Part shown: in pieces, positions 1 through 9,142 of the stretch
How positions within the stretch are numbered: position 1 is the first letter of the stretch
How the letters are laid out: every line of letters starts with the position of its first letter
Source of the DNA: Kiritimatiellia bacterium
GTDB lineage: Bacteria > Verrucomicrobiota > Kiritimatiellia > UBA8416 > YA12-FULL-48-11
Direction of reading: 5' to 3'
NCBI GenBank assembly: GCA_028716365.1
Contig: JAQUPZ010000007.1
Location: 273,361 to 337,360 of the forward strand
DNA: 64,000 bases
Made by a program: the position numbers and the translations under genes
Notes under the pieces: model-generated
What the model saw: the letters and a program-made list of their open reading frames with translations, nothing else
Told to the model about the DNA's origin: nothing
Database searches by the model: none

Positions 1-1
1 C

Positions 2-850
2 ATTGCCGGTTTCTTTATCCAACGAAAGAGGATAGAACCTGGTGCCGAATTAGCGGTTTCTGTGGCGAACAATACGCCGCAGATCATTGGCCGCGAGGTG
101 GCGGGCGGTGCTTTCTACTGGTTCGCGATCCTGTTCGTGTTTCTTTTTGCCCATCTCGAGCTCAATACCATGTTCATGTATTTCAGCGAGTTCAGACTAC
201 CGGTCCTGACCGTGCTGTGGTGCGCGATGGGTTTCTACTTCTTCAACAGATACCTTGCGGGTGATGCACAGGACAAGATTGCACTTTATGCCATGTGTAT
301 TTTTCTGATGCTGGCTGTGTTGAAAATCTTTGTCTTTGACCTCACATCGTGGCATTTCTGTGACCGGCTTGTCTATGACATGGAATATAATTTCCTTTAT
401 GCCGGGACCAGGCTGTTGGATTTCGGTGTGTTGATAGCGATGTTCCTGACTGTATGGCAGCTTGTCGGCGTAAAGCGAGGTGACTGGGTGATAACATCGG
501 CATTCGGGTACGGCGCATTATTCCTTCTGTTTGTCTATGCGACACTGGAGTTGAATAGCCTCCTGTTCTGTAAAATGGCTAAATTTCAGAAGGGCGGAAT
601 ATCGATACTATGGGCTTTATTCGCGATAGGATTCATCTCGGGTGGCATCTGGAAGAATATCACGGCACTGCGATACCTTGGCCTGGCCCTATTTGCGGTT
701 GTTGCGGGGAAGGTGTTCCTTGTCGACCTGTCGGGCATGGAAATGATTTACCGCGTGGTAGCATTTGTTGCCGTCGGGATTATCCTGCTGCTAGGGGCTT
801 TTGCATATCTGTATTCCGGAAAGAAATTCATGAAAGGCGGACGAACGTGA
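2..850 (+). CDS. DUF2339-type multi-pass membrane protein (3' part)
   Basis: The gene enters from the left edge. The reading frame is open from base 2, so the GTG at 62 is an internal codon rather than a start. The visible 282 residues form about eight closely spaced hydrophobic segments with short polar loops and no soluble domain. This resembles the C-terminal half of DUF2339 membrane proteins, whose function is unknown. The next gene overlaps its stop (GTGA at 847-850) and looks like DUF3999, a family often encoded next to DUF2339, which supports the call. The N-terminal part lies outside the window. Confidence 0.65.
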   Translation: MAGFFIQRKRIEPGAELAVSVANNTPQIIGREVAGGAFYWFAILFVFLFAHLELNTMFMYFSEFRLPVLTVLWCAMGFYFFNRYLAGDAQDKIALYAMCIFLMLAVLKIFVFDLTSWHFCDRLVYDMEYNFLYAGTRLLDFGVLIAMFLTVWQLVGVKRGDWVITSAFGYGALFLLFVYATLELNSLLFCKMAKFQKGGISILWALFAIGFISGGIWKNITALRYLGLALFAVVAGKVFLVDLSGMEMIYRVVAFVAVGIILLLGAFAYLYSGKKFMKGGRT

Positions 851-2277
851 AAACGAAGCGGAAATCTATTCAAAAAAATATTATTCGGATGCACACGGCG
901 GCAGCAGCGCTGACAGTCGCGTTTATTACGTCATTGTTCTGGTACAGCATGGCACCAGGCGCAACAGACACTAGGCTTTTCCCTTTCACCAAGGACGTGA
1001 CCTTGCCCACCGGGGCGGCAAAGAAGGTTGCAGTCTTCAGTTTGGACGAGGAAATATTTGCGTCAACGGATGACAGGTATTCAAACATGCGGCTATTCGA
1101 CGACAAGGATAACGAAAAACCTTTTCTTGTCCGGACAGCAAGAACGACGAAGACCGAGACGACTGAACACATGGTCGAAATGGAGACTGTAGGTTTCCAG
1201 AAACTTCCTGACAACAGGGTTGAGATGATTTATTCAAAGAGAGAAAAAGACAGGAAGAGGCTGCCGTCGGTGATTGTATTTGTGTCGGCGTTAAAGAATT
1301 ACGAGAAACAGGTGACGATATGGGGAAGCAATGACCGGGATTCATGGCAAATCCTGGTCGAGAACCAGCCGATATTTGATTATTCTAAATTCATTGCTTT
1401 GCGAAACTGCAGAATTGAGATCAACGCAGGAAACTTTACCTACTACAAAATCAATGTTTCTAATATTACGGAGAATCAACAGTCACCGCTTGTAAGTATT
1501 GCCCGTGAAACCAGGAATGGCAGTTTAATCAGCGAGGTTGAAAAGAGCAGTTTCAGGCGTGAAGATTTCCGGATAGACAGGGTGGATTTTTTCGAGAAAA
1601 AAGAGACGGCTGTCCGCGATCAGACTCTCAAGCGTTTATATTCAGTGAGTGCTTTGAACGTAACGAATAACGTCAAAGAAAAAACGACGGTCATTACTTT
1701 TGAAACCTGCAGAACACCAATTATGGCATTGAAAATATTAACTGGTTCCTCAAATTTCAGCCGTTCAATCAAGATTGAATGTCCTGAAGACAGGGCAGGG
1801 GCGGATGGAGCCTCGCGGTATATTGTGTCTTCCAGTATCAGCAGGATTGATGTCGGCGGATTTAAACAGGAGAATACACAAGTTGCTTTGGGCAGTGTGA
1901 TCCGGAATAAAAGGTATCGTATTACGATAAGCAATCAGGACAGCCCTCCGTTGGATATTTCCGGAATTGAGGCAGAAGGAGAAATTTGCGAGGCTGTATT
2001 CTTTCCTGAACAGTCAGTTGTGTTACGGACTATGTATGGTGCGAAAAGTGTCGACATTCCAAGCTACGATATTGCACAGGTTCTTGCGAAGGTTGAAAGC
2101 GCAGATGCTGATGTTTGTTCCGTTACCATGCAAAAAACAAATCCTGCCTATGTCCAGATTGCCAGGCGATACATCGAAGGACGGAAATTGCTTCTTGTGG
2201 CAGTTCTGTTAGTGGTTGTTGGACTTGTTTGGGTAATAGCCAGAGCATCAAGAAGCGTCGATTCGACGAAATTATAG
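847..2277 (+). CDS. DUF3999-type membrane-anchored protein
   Basis: About 476 residues. The GTG start at 847 overlaps the preceding stop, indicating translational coupling; the frame is open further upstream, but only inside the previous gene. A hydrophobic segment near residues 15-38 acts as signal or anchor, followed by a large beta-rich extracytoplasmic region, then a C-terminal transmembrane helix rich in Leu and Val and a short basic tail. This architecture and the DUF2339 neighbour match DUF3999, a periplasmic domain of unknown function. No catalytic motif is visible. The pair probably forms one envelope complex (inference). Confidence 0.65.
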   Translation: MKTKRKSIQKNIIRMHTAAAALTVAFITSLFWYSMAPGATDTRLFPFTKDVTLPTGAAKKVAVFSLDEEIFASTDDRYSNMRLFDDKDNEKPFLVRTARTTKTETTEHMVEMETVGFQKLPDNRVEMIYSKREKDRKRLPSVIVFVSALKNYEKQVTIWGSNDRDSWQILVENQPIFDYSKFIALRNCRIEINAGNFTYYKINVSNITENQQSPLVSIARETRNGSLISEVEKSSFRREDFRIDRVDFFEKKETAVRDQTLKRLYSVSALNVTNNVKEKTTVITFETCRTPIMALKILTGSSNFSRSIKIECPEDRAGADGASRYIVSSSISRIDVGGFKQENTQVALGSVIRNKRYRITISNQDSPPLDISGIEAEGEICEAVFFPEQSVVLRTMYGAKSVDIPSYDIAQVLAKVESADADVCSVTMQKTNPAYVQIARRYIEGRKLLLVAVLLVVVGLVWVIARASRSVDSTKL

Positions 2278-2322
2278 TTAAAATATCTTCATAATTTTTT
2301 AAACAATTGGAAGGAGCAAAAT

Positions 2323-3459
2323 ATGTTTCAGAGGATTATTTTCAGAACCGTTCTTGGTTGTGTGTTAGTAATCTTTTGCGTGGCCGCCGTCAGCACCAAT
2401 CAGCCACCCCAGTTGAAACCGATATTAAAAGACCCGGCACACGCCAATTTGTCTGACTGGGCTCAGCAACGTAAAGAGATCATCAATCAATGGCTGGCGG
2501 CGCTGGGGACACCTGACCGCTATGATTATACACCAGAACAGAAAATGGCTGAGGAATTTGAGACTCCTGATTTCAAGGGGATCATATATCTGCAGCGTAC
2601 TGGTCCTGAATCCAGTCAGAAAGTGCTGTTGATGATTCCGCTTAATCTGAAAAAACCGGCACCCGGTGTAATTATCCCGTTTTATCATCCGGATGGAATG
2701 TGCGGTTATGATCTGGCAAATAAAACAAGAACGACAGCTGAGAAAAATGTAACGTACTTCGGTTTGCATCTGGTAAAGCAGGGATATGTTGTGGCAAGTT
2801 GTGAGGCTTATCCTTTCAATCTGATTCCACTGCCGGCCGAATGCAAGAACCGCGATGACTTCAAAGTGTGGCGGTTTGCGGCGGATTATTTGAACAAGCG
2901 TTATCCATCATGGACTGGAGTAGGCAAACTTACTTATGATACCCGTAAGGCAATCGATCTGCTGGTTTCTTCCGGGCTGGTTGATACAAACAAACTGGCG
3001 ATAATGGGACATTCATTGGGTGGGAAAATGGCATTTTATACCGGATGTCTTGATGAGCGAATAAATGTAATTGTCGGAAATGATTTTGGAATCGGTTGGG
3101 ATTTCACTAATTGGTCTGATCCCTGGTATTTTGGCGAGAAACTTAAGAAGATGCGTGCAGACGGACTTGAGCATCATCAACTTCTGGCCTGTAAAGCTCC
3201 GGCACCATTTCTACTAATAGCTGGTCAAACTGATCATGATGGCAGCCGGGCATATCTCAATGAGGCGAGAAAAGTTTATGATCTTTATAATGCCGGGAAC
3301 AATATTGAGTTCATTAATCATAAGTCCGGGCACCGTCCATCTTGGGACGCTCTTAGACGTACCTATGTATGGATGGCGGAAAAACTGGGAATTCCGCAAC
3401 CGGATCTAAAGTTTCTCGACGAGTTGGAACAGCAGGAGTCACAGGCAAAGAAAAAATGA
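2323..3459 (+). CDS. Secreted alpha/beta-hydrolase, acetyl-xylan-esterase/dienelactone-hydrolase type
   Basis: 378 residues with a strong ribosome site (GGAAGGAG) before the ATG. The first ~24 residues form a signal peptide. The core is an alpha/beta-hydrolase fold: the nucleophile elbow GHSLGG puts the catalytic Ser near residue 231, with a likely Asp near 304 (GQTDHDG) and His near 337 (SGHRPSW). Length and layout fit large secreted esterases of the acetyl-xylan or glucuronoyl-esterase type that remove ester groups from plant polysaccharide. The true substrate is not readable. It lies 45 bases after the DUF3999 gene and starts a run of carbohydrate-active genes on the same strand. Confidence 0.75.
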   Translation: MFQRIIFRTVLGCVLVIFCVAAVSTNQPPQLKPILKDPAHANLSDWAQQRKEIINQWLAALGTPDRYDYTPEQKMAEEFETPDFKGIIYLQRTGPESSQKVLLMIPLNLKKPAPGVIIPFYHPDGMCGYDLANKTRTTAEKNVTYFGLHLVKQGYVVASCEAYPFNLIPLPAECKNRDDFKVWRFAADYLNKRYPSWTGVGKLTYDTRKAIDLLVSSGLVDTNKLAIMGHSLGGKMAFYTGCLDERINVIVGNDFGIGWDFTNWSDPWYFGEKLKKMRADGLEHHQLLACKAPAPFLLIAGQTDHDGSRAYLNEARKVYDLYNAGNNIEFINHKSGHRPSWDALRRTYVWMAEKLGIPQPDLKFLDELEQQESQAKKK

Positions 3460-3480
3460 AACTCTACAGACTGAAGCTTC

Positions 3481-3517
3481 TTTGCCGTTGACACTTTATG
3501 GGTTGGTGTGCAGAATT
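3481..3517 (+). promoter_or_regulatory. Shared promoter-like element, copy A
   Basis: GCCGTTGACAC at 3484-3494, then 16 bases, then CAGAATT at 3511-3517. Read as a promoter this is TTGACA (3488-3493), a 17-base spacer and CAGAAT (3511-3516), 48 bases before the ATG at 3565. The same 11-mer and 7-mer occur at 9012-9046 and, on the minus strand, at 25906-25872, each time upstream of a gene. It may be a promoter of a particular class or a promoter plus operator. Confidence 0.6.
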
Positions 3518-3564
3518 CTTTCAACAAAACGAATCCTTGTGATCTTCCGCGAAAGGAGCAAAAC

Positions 3565-6500
3565 ATGTTCCGTCGAATTCGAATCTATTTCAAAAGCTGG
3601 TTTCTTTGTTTATGGTTAATTTTCTGTGTTGTGACCGTCAGTAGTACAGTGGCTGCGCAATCTTCGGGGCTCTCAGCATCAACTGACTTGATCCTGCAAA
3701 AAGGCAAGATTAATGGCGGTTTATGCGTTCAAATTGGTTGTGATGATATCGCAATACCTCTTGAACTTGCGCGTACCGGTCGTTTCCTTGCACAGATACT
3801 CGATACGGATGCTACCCGTGTGGGTCGAGCCCGGGACCAAATACATTCCCAGGGGGCTTACGGCCTTGTTTCGGTGGATACGATCAAATCTCCTGCGAAA
3901 TTACCATATACTGAAAACCTCGTTGATTTATTGATTATCCGGTCCGGCCCGGCGTTAAATAATGTTTTGTTTGCCGAAGTGACCCGTGTGTTGAGACCGG
4001 GTGGAATTGTTGTTCTGATAAACACAGAGGGAAAGGAATCCGTATTAAAAGAAGCAGGGTTTCAAGATGTAGGTACATTGCAAGCGGATAAGCCATGTTT
4101 GGCAGGTTGTAAACCGCGGCCAGTGACAATGGGTGATTGGACACATCCCCGACACAGTGCCGATGGTAATACGGTTTCCAGTGATACGCTGGTGGGTCCG
4201 CCCCGCCGTGTTCGATGGGTGACTGGCCCTGAACGTGAGAACAGCCGTTTAATCACGTCTGCCGGGATGAATTTTTATGCCGACATTCTTGCGCGGGATT
4301 CATTCAATGGCCTTCGAATCTGGCAGCGTCCGCTAAAGGCCAGTGGACCGGCGATTCCAGTGGCGGAAGGCGGGTTGTTATTTGTAGTTACTGAGAAGAA
4401 ACTTCTGGCCCTTGATGGTATCACTGGTACAACCGTTCGAGAATATCCTGAAGCCGGCACGCCAAGGGATTTAATGGTGACCAATGGTGTGTTGGTTGCT
4501 GTTGATGCCATGTCAATCAAGGCACTGGATGTTGCAACGGGTAAATTACGATGGAAATTCGATGTATCGGATCCACGTTCTGTGATTGCCGGTGATAATG
4601 CGGTTTATTTCTTGAAGGGTTCCCTGCTGAGTTTTGTAAGACCCGAGGTGGTCAGTCTTGATTTGAATAACGGTCAGGTTCGTTGGCAGAAAAAAGATTA
4701 TCCTTGGAATCCTCTGGGCCCGGGTATCCGCCGGATGGTTTATCACCGTGGATTGCTGGTTTATGAAGTATCCACGCTGAATAATGACAAGCCGGGTAAT
4801 TCGATTCATGTCGTATCCGCTGATGATGGTCATCTGCTCTGGAGTCGTGAATTTATTCCAAGCATGAACCATGTGAAACAGGCAAGAGCGATGTTTATTG
4901 ACGATATGTTGTGGGTGTTGGATCACCTTACCGCCATGGCATTGGATCCGAAAACAGGGGAAGTGAAGAAAAAGTTTCCAGCCGGCCTTTGCCATTGTTT
5001 TCCTCCGGTAGCAACCCCGCGATACATGTTTTCCGGCGAAATGGAATTGACGGATCTGAACAGCGGCCTGCTTGATGCCAATCGGATCACCAAGGCGAAT
5101 TGCAGTCCGGATTACGGATGGATACCAGCCGACGGATTGATTTATGTCTGTCCAAAGCACTGTGTTTGCTGGCCTATGCTGCGCGGGTTCCTGGCCATGG
5201 CGCCTGCTTTGCCAGGCAGCAGTATTAAGAAAGATGTCAGACCGGCCGATTTTGTATTCGAAAAAGGAGTTAATACGTCGATCTCGAACATTTCAGCACC
5301 TGCCGATGAATGGCCATGTTATCGTCGGGATTCATGGCGAAGTGGCAGTATTTCCACGCCGGTTCCGGCGCAACTGAAACCTTTATGGACAGCAAAAATG
5401 GGTGACTGGCCGGAAGGAACTATTGTTGAAGACTGGCGCGATAACCCGTTTATACGTGGTCCGGTTACTGCTCCGGTAGTTGCATGTGGTAAAGTGTTTG
5501 TGGCCCGACCTGATGCGCATCAAATTGTGGCCTTGGATATGCAGTCAGGGGAAGTCAAGTGGCGCTTTACGGCCAACGGTCGCATTGATACGGCGCCGAC
5601 GATCCATCGCGGGTTATGTCTGTTTGGTACAAAAAGTGGTTGGGTCTATTGCCTGAATGCCGGAGACGGGCAGCAGATATGGCGGTTACGTACGGCACCA
5701 AACGATGAACGAATTATTGCCTATGGTCAGATTGAATCACCGTGGCCGGTACCGGGCAGTGTACTGGTCGTGGATAACGTGGCATATTTTGCGGCCGGAC
5801 GTCATCCGCTTGCCGATGGAGGTATTCTTGTGTTTGCTGTGGAGCCTTCCAGCGGCAAAATCCGCTGGGTAAAACGACTCGATTCGCTGACGAACAAGCA
5901 TTTTTATGGTACTGTCGGCAAACATTTCTATGCTTCCAACAGCCTTGAATTCGATAATTTCAATCTTCTTCAGCAGGAAGATGATTCAGTCTCCATGTCG
6001 CGCTGGTTGTTCAATCGTGAGAATGGCCAGATGAACTCTAAGTTAAAGGATGCGTTCCTTCTGGCCAAAACGGGCGGATCCGGTGTGATGGTCCAGCGTG
6101 CATGCTGGGGTTATGCACCCCGTCACATGCCACGTCATAGACGCGAAACACCTACACGCGGGCTGTCGGTTTTCCGTGACAACACGCTCCTTGGCAGTCT
6201 GGATGACGGACGTACTGTTTATCGCAGGGATTTTCATCTCGACCGTGCTGAGAAATTTGATCCGACATGGTTGACCGGTTGGGCTGCCGGCGAAAATGCC
6301 AACAAAGGAATCGGAGAATTCTGGTTGAGTCACCGTCTATTTAAAAAGGCAACTTGGTCAGTTCCCATTTTTACCGAGGATGAACCGAAACAGAAAGTGG
6401 CGGCAATGGTACTGGCGGGCGACCGCCTGTTTACTGTGGGCATAGAAGGTGGCCTGACGGTCATGTCGACAACTGATGGTGGGGTCATTACTCGCATGCC

Positions 6501-6597
6501 TTTGGAAAAACCTGTTTGGGATGGCATGGCCGCAGCTGGTGGAAAGTTGTTTGTGTCCACACAGAATGGAGATGTGATCTGCCTGGGTGGAGAATAG
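3565..6597 (+). CDS. Secreted fusion: methyltransferase-like domain plus PQQ-type beta-propeller
   Basis: About 1010 residues. The ATG at 3565 is chosen because of the upstream GAAAGGAG and because it begins a good signal peptide (basic start, hydrophobic core, cleavage near AAQ). Residues ~45-165 look like a class I SAM methyltransferase fold: a motif-I-like strand followed by GCDD near residue 58, then VLRPGGIVVLI. The glycine-rich SAM loop is degenerate. The remaining ~800 residues carry repeated PQQ/quinoprotein blade motifs of the type ALDxxxGxxxWR and WVYCLNAGDGQQIW, so this is probably an eight-bladed propeller. Similar fusions are known as uncharacterised PQQ-binding-like proteins in PVC bacteria. 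The activity is unknown; the propeller may bind sugar, or act as a dehydrogenase. Confidence 0.8.
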   Translation: MFRRIRIYFKSWFLCLWLIFCVVTVSSTVAAQSSGLSASTDLILQKGKINGGLCVQIGCDDIAIPLELARTGRFLAQILDTDATRVGRARDQIHSQGAYGLVSVDTIKSPAKLPYTENLVDLLIIRSGPALNNVLFAEVTRVLRPGGIVVLINTEGKESVLKEAGFQDVGTLQADKPCLAGCKPRPVTMGDWTHPRHSADGNTVSSDTLVGPPRRVRWVTGPERENSRLITSAGMNFYADILARDSFNGLRIWQRPLKASGPAIPVAEGGLLFVVTEKKLLALDGITGTTVREYPEAGTPRDLMVTNGVLVAVDAMSIKALDVATGKLRWKFDVSDPRSVIAGDNAVYFLKGSLLSFVRPEVVSLDLNNGQVRWQKKDYPWNPLGPGIRRMVYHRGLLVYEVSTLNNDKPGNSIHVVSADDGHLLWSREFIPSMNHVKQARAMFIDDMLWVLDHLTAMALDPKTGEVKKKFPAGLCHCFPPVATPRYMFSGEMELTDLNSGLLDANRITKANCSPDYGWIPADGLIYVCPKHCVCWPMLRGFLAMAPALPGSSIKKDVRPADFVFEKGVNTSISNISAPADEWPCYRRDSWRSGSISTPVPAQLKPLWTAKMGDWPEGTIVEDWRDNPFIRGPVTAPVVACGKVFVARPDAHQIVALDMQSGEVKWRFTANGRIDTAPTIHRGLCLFGTKSGWVYCLNAGDGQQIWRLRTAPNDERIIAYGQIESPWPVPGSVLVVDNVAYFAAGRHPLADGGILVFAVEPSSGKIRWVKRLDSLTNKHFYGTVGKHFYASNSLEFDNFNLLQQEDDSVSMSRWLFNRENGQMNSKLKDAFLLAKTGGSGVMVQRACWGYAPRHMPRHRRETPTRGLSVFRDNTLLGSLDDGRTVYRRDFHLDRAEKFDPTWLTGWAAGENANKGIGEFWLSHRLFKKATWSVPIFTEDEPKQKVAAMVLAGDRLFTVGIEGGLTVMSTTDGGVITRMPLEKPVWDGMAAAGGKLFVSTQNGDVICLGGE

Positions 6598-6604
6598 GAC
6601 GTAC

Positions 6605-7465
6605 ATGAAATACATATCCATTCTGTTATGCGGTTGTGTGTTCATATCTGTTTCATGTCTTAATAACTTTGCCACAGAGAAAATGCCGGCAGGCTGCATA
6701 GTCACAAATATTTCCTATTATGACGAGAACGACCTTGCAAGCGCTGATGATTACCAGAAAGAACAGTGCAGACTGGATCTTTGTTATCCGACAAACAAAA
6801 CCGGGTTTGCCACAGTAGTGTGGTTTCACGGCGGTGGACTTACCAAAGGACGTCGTCACTTTCCTGCACTGAAAGCGCCGGAAATTGCAATTGCAGCTGT
6901 AGGCTACCGTCTTTCACCAAAGGGCAAGTTGCCTTCATTTATAGAAGATGCTGCAGCAGCCACAGCCTGGGTGATAAGGAATATCGGGCAATACGGCGGA
7001 GACTCCAACAAGGTGTTCATTTCAGGCCATTCGGCAGGTGGTTACCTTACGGCAATGATCGGTATGGATCCAAAGTGGTTGGCAGCCTGCGGCATTTCAA
7101 ACCAACAACTTGCGGGTTTGATCCCCGTCAGTGCACAGGTGACAACCCATTTCCATGTGAAAAAACTCCGTGGCGACAAAGGCCCCGAATACCGTCCTAT
7201 AATTGATGAATACGCTCCACTCTATCACAGCGCCAGTAATCTGCCTCCTATCTGCCTGATTCTTGGCGACAGGAAGATCGAATATAAGAACCGTGTCGAG
7301 GAGAACGAACTACTTGCTGCAAGTCTGCGTAATCTTGGCCATCCGTGTGTCGAATTCTACGAGATGGGTGGACTCGATCACGGCACGGTGGGAGAAGGCG
7401 GAATGGTTGTCATGCGCCAGTTCATCAGGAAAATCCTCAAAACAATGAATTCCCGGACAAGGTAA
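6605..7465 (+). CDS. Secreted alpha/beta-hydrolase (esterase/lipase-like)
   Basis: 286 residues from the ATG at 6605, preceded by AGGA five bases upstream; a GTG at 6587 inside the previous gene is an alternative. The N-terminus is a signal peptide ending in SVSC, possibly a weak lipobox. The oxyanion motif HGGG near residue 75 and the elbow GHSAGG (Ser ~143), with Asp ~222 and His ~259, give a complete triad of the carboxylesterase/BD-FAE kind. Such enzymes remove acetyl or feruloyl groups from hemicellulose. It lies 7 bases after the propeller gene and is probably cotranscribed with it. Confidence 0.78.
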   Translation: MKYISILLCGCVFISVSCLNNFATEKMPAGCIVTNISYYDENDLASADDYQKEQCRLDLCYPTNKTGFATVVWFHGGGLTKGRRHFPALKAPEIAIAAVGYRLSPKGKLPSFIEDAAAATAWVIRNIGQYGGDSNKVFISGHSAGGYLTAMIGMDPKWLAACGISNQQLAGLIPVSAQVTTHFHVKKLRGDKGPEYRPIIDEYAPLYHSASNLPPICLILGDRKIEYKNRVEENELLAASLRNLGHPCVEFYEMGGLDHGTVGEGGMVVMRQFIRKILKTMNSRTR

Positions 7466-7494
7466 AGTGAAATACAACAAAAGGAGAACCAGCA

Positions 7495-8994
7495 ATGAAT
7501 CGACGTGAATTTATTAAAACCGGTGTGGGTGCTACAACCGGAGCGGCGCTTGTTTCCGGATGTGCGAACATATCTATTCATTCCAATATTTCACCAATAA
7601 ATACAGGGACACCGGCCATTCTCAGTTCGTATACAGCGCAGGATCAACGACGGAGGCTGGAAAACATTGGCATGGCTCACCGCGCCATCCGTAACTGCAT
7701 GCGTCAACATCTGATTACGGATTATCTACCGGGCCATTGTGTCTATAATCTCGGTGAGTATCCGGCCCGTAAACCGTGGGATCCGGACGATTGGGACGAA
7801 CGGGAGTTGGATAAGCTGCGTGACGATGGTATCCGTCTAATCCAGTTGCACGAGGAATGGAATGATTCGCAGCGGCTCAATGGTGCCGACAAATATTCGC
7901 CGGTGAATCCCGCCGGGTTCCGGCGGTTTGTGGACATGGTTCACAGGAGAGGGATGAAGCTCATAGTGTATGTTTCCACCGGTTTTTTCCAGCGGACTGA
8001 TCCTGATTTCCGCGAAGAATGGGCGCGCAAGCAGGACCTCGTTGAGATTTACTTCCGCTATGCGCGGTGTTCGCCGGCCAGTCCGGCTTGGCGCGCGTAT
8101 TTGTTGCCGCGGCTGATGCGCATTCTCGACGATTATGGTGTAGACGGTTTGTACAACGATGCGGGTTACATCAAGCTCTGGAACAACCGCCAGCCGCCGA
8201 CGCAGGACGAGGTGATGGCGTTCGACGAGAGCCTGACGAACGACGGCGCAGAGTGTGACCTGCTGGCGCTCATCTATGCCGAGGTTAAACGTCGCGGCGG
8301 GCTGGTCAAGCTCCACATTAGTGGAACCAACCGGCCGCAGACCGATCTGAAGGTTTATGATTATCTCTGGGTCGGCGAAGGTGGCCGAGATGGCGACAAG
8401 TTGCGCGAGATCGTCAAGAACCATCCGCCATACGTCGCGCCGTGTCTCGACATGAGCCGCGCGAAAATTGACAGCGAAGACGAATTATATCTGCACACGA
8501 TTCCTTACATGCAGTTCCCCGTGTTACTGGCGGGTCGGCCATTCACGGGCGAGCGCGCAATGGTGCCCGGTATCAACTATCCGCCGGAGGAGAAATGCTT
8601 CTGGACGCGCCACCTGCGCGCAATGGCTAAACATTACAAAGAGCACCCGGATGGCCCGCACAGTTACGGTTGGTGGGACTCATGCCCCGGCCGCCCCGAG
8701 GCACGCCTGACGCACGCGCGCTGGCTCAAACAGTATCTGCCAATGGTTGAGGAGGGTACATATGCCTGGCTGGAGATTGCCGACTCCGACCTGTTTACAG
8801 GGGCATTGCCCAAGGGGCTGTGTGCATCGGTTTTTGCTAATCGGGAATTATATCTGGTGCTCGCAAATTATGAGCAGACCGCAGTAAGTGTCGCAACGAG
8901 GGATGCCTATATACAGGTTACTGGTTCTTCTGCTGAACCCAAAAAGGAATGGAATATTCCGGGACGTTCGCTCCGGATCCTAAGGCATTCGTAA
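7495..8994 (+). CDS. Tat-exported lipoprotein with TIM-barrel glycosidase-like fold
   Basis: 499 residues with AAAAGGAG before the ATG. The N-terminus has a twin-arginine motif (NRREFIKTG) and a lipobox VSGC near residue 23, so it is probably folded in the cytoplasm and then lipid-anchored outside. The body reads like an alpha-galactosidase/alpha-amylase-type barrel: RLIQLHEEW, a MHRRGMKLIVYVS strand, and DDYGVDGLYNDAGY, where the Asp residues are candidate catalytic groups. I cannot place it in a numbered GH family with confidence. Its neighbours are esterases and a sugar dehydrogenase, so a glycan-debranching role is plausible. Confidence 0.65.
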   Translation: MNRREFIKTGVGATTGAALVSGCANISIHSNISPINTGTPAILSSYTAQDQRRRLENIGMAHRAIRNCMRQHLITDYLPGHCVYNLGEYPARKPWDPDDWDERELDKLRDDGIRLIQLHEEWNDSQRLNGADKYSPVNPAGFRRFVDMVHRRGMKLIVYVSTGFFQRTDPDFREEWARKQDLVEIYFRYARCSPASPAWRAYLLPRLMRILDDYGVDGLYNDAGYIKLWNNRQPPTQDEVMAFDESLTNDGAECDLLALIYAEVKRRGGLVKLHISGTNRPQTDLKVYDYLWVGEGGRDGDKLREIVKNHPPYVAPCLDMSRAKIDSEDELYLHTIPYMQFPVLLAGRPFTGERAMVPGINYPPEEKCFWTRHLRAMAKHYKEHPDGPHSYGWWDSCPGRPEARLTHARWLKQYLPMVEEGTYAWLEIADSDLFTGALPKGLCASVFANRELYLVLANYEQTAVSVATRDAYIQVTGSSAEPKKEWNIPGRSLRILRHS

Positions 8995-9007
8995 CTTCGC
9001 AAACAGT

Positions 9008-9046
9008 TTTTGCCGTTGACACTTGGGATATGTCGGTGCCAGAATT
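9008..9046 (+). promoter_or_regulatory. Shared promoter-like element, copy B
   Basis: GCCGTTGACAC at 9012-9022, 17 bases, then CAGAATT at 9040-9046, read as TTGACA-N18-CAGAAT. It lies in the 148-base gap before the Gfo/Idh gene, with the ATG 96 bases downstream. It matches copy A at 3481 and the minus-strand copy C at 25872-25909. The second half reads GTGCCAG, an imperfect inverted partner of TTGACAC. Confidence 0.6.
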
Positions 9047-9058
9047 CAGTTAAAAGGT

Positions 9059-9079
9059 AGTAATATAAGGTATATTACT
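9059..9079. promoter_or_regulatory. Perfect 9-bp palindrome, candidate operator
   Basis: AGTAATATA, spacer AGG, TATATTACT. It begins 13 bases after the CAGAATT box of copy B, so it would cover about +7 to +27 of the transcript. That position suits a repressor site controlling the Gfo/Idh gene. A related shorter palindrome (AGTAATGTTACT) occurs near 25950 in another regulatory gap. Confidence 0.45.
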
Positions 9080-9142
9080 CCGATTTCAGCGTTACATAAT
9101 CCATAGTGGTACAATTATAAACCATTAAGAAAGGATCAGGAT

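Noticed and set aside
610..846. Upstream extension of the DUF3999 protein
   Set aside because: It lies inside the DUF2339 coding region; GTG 847 with stop overlap gives the normal membrane anchor.
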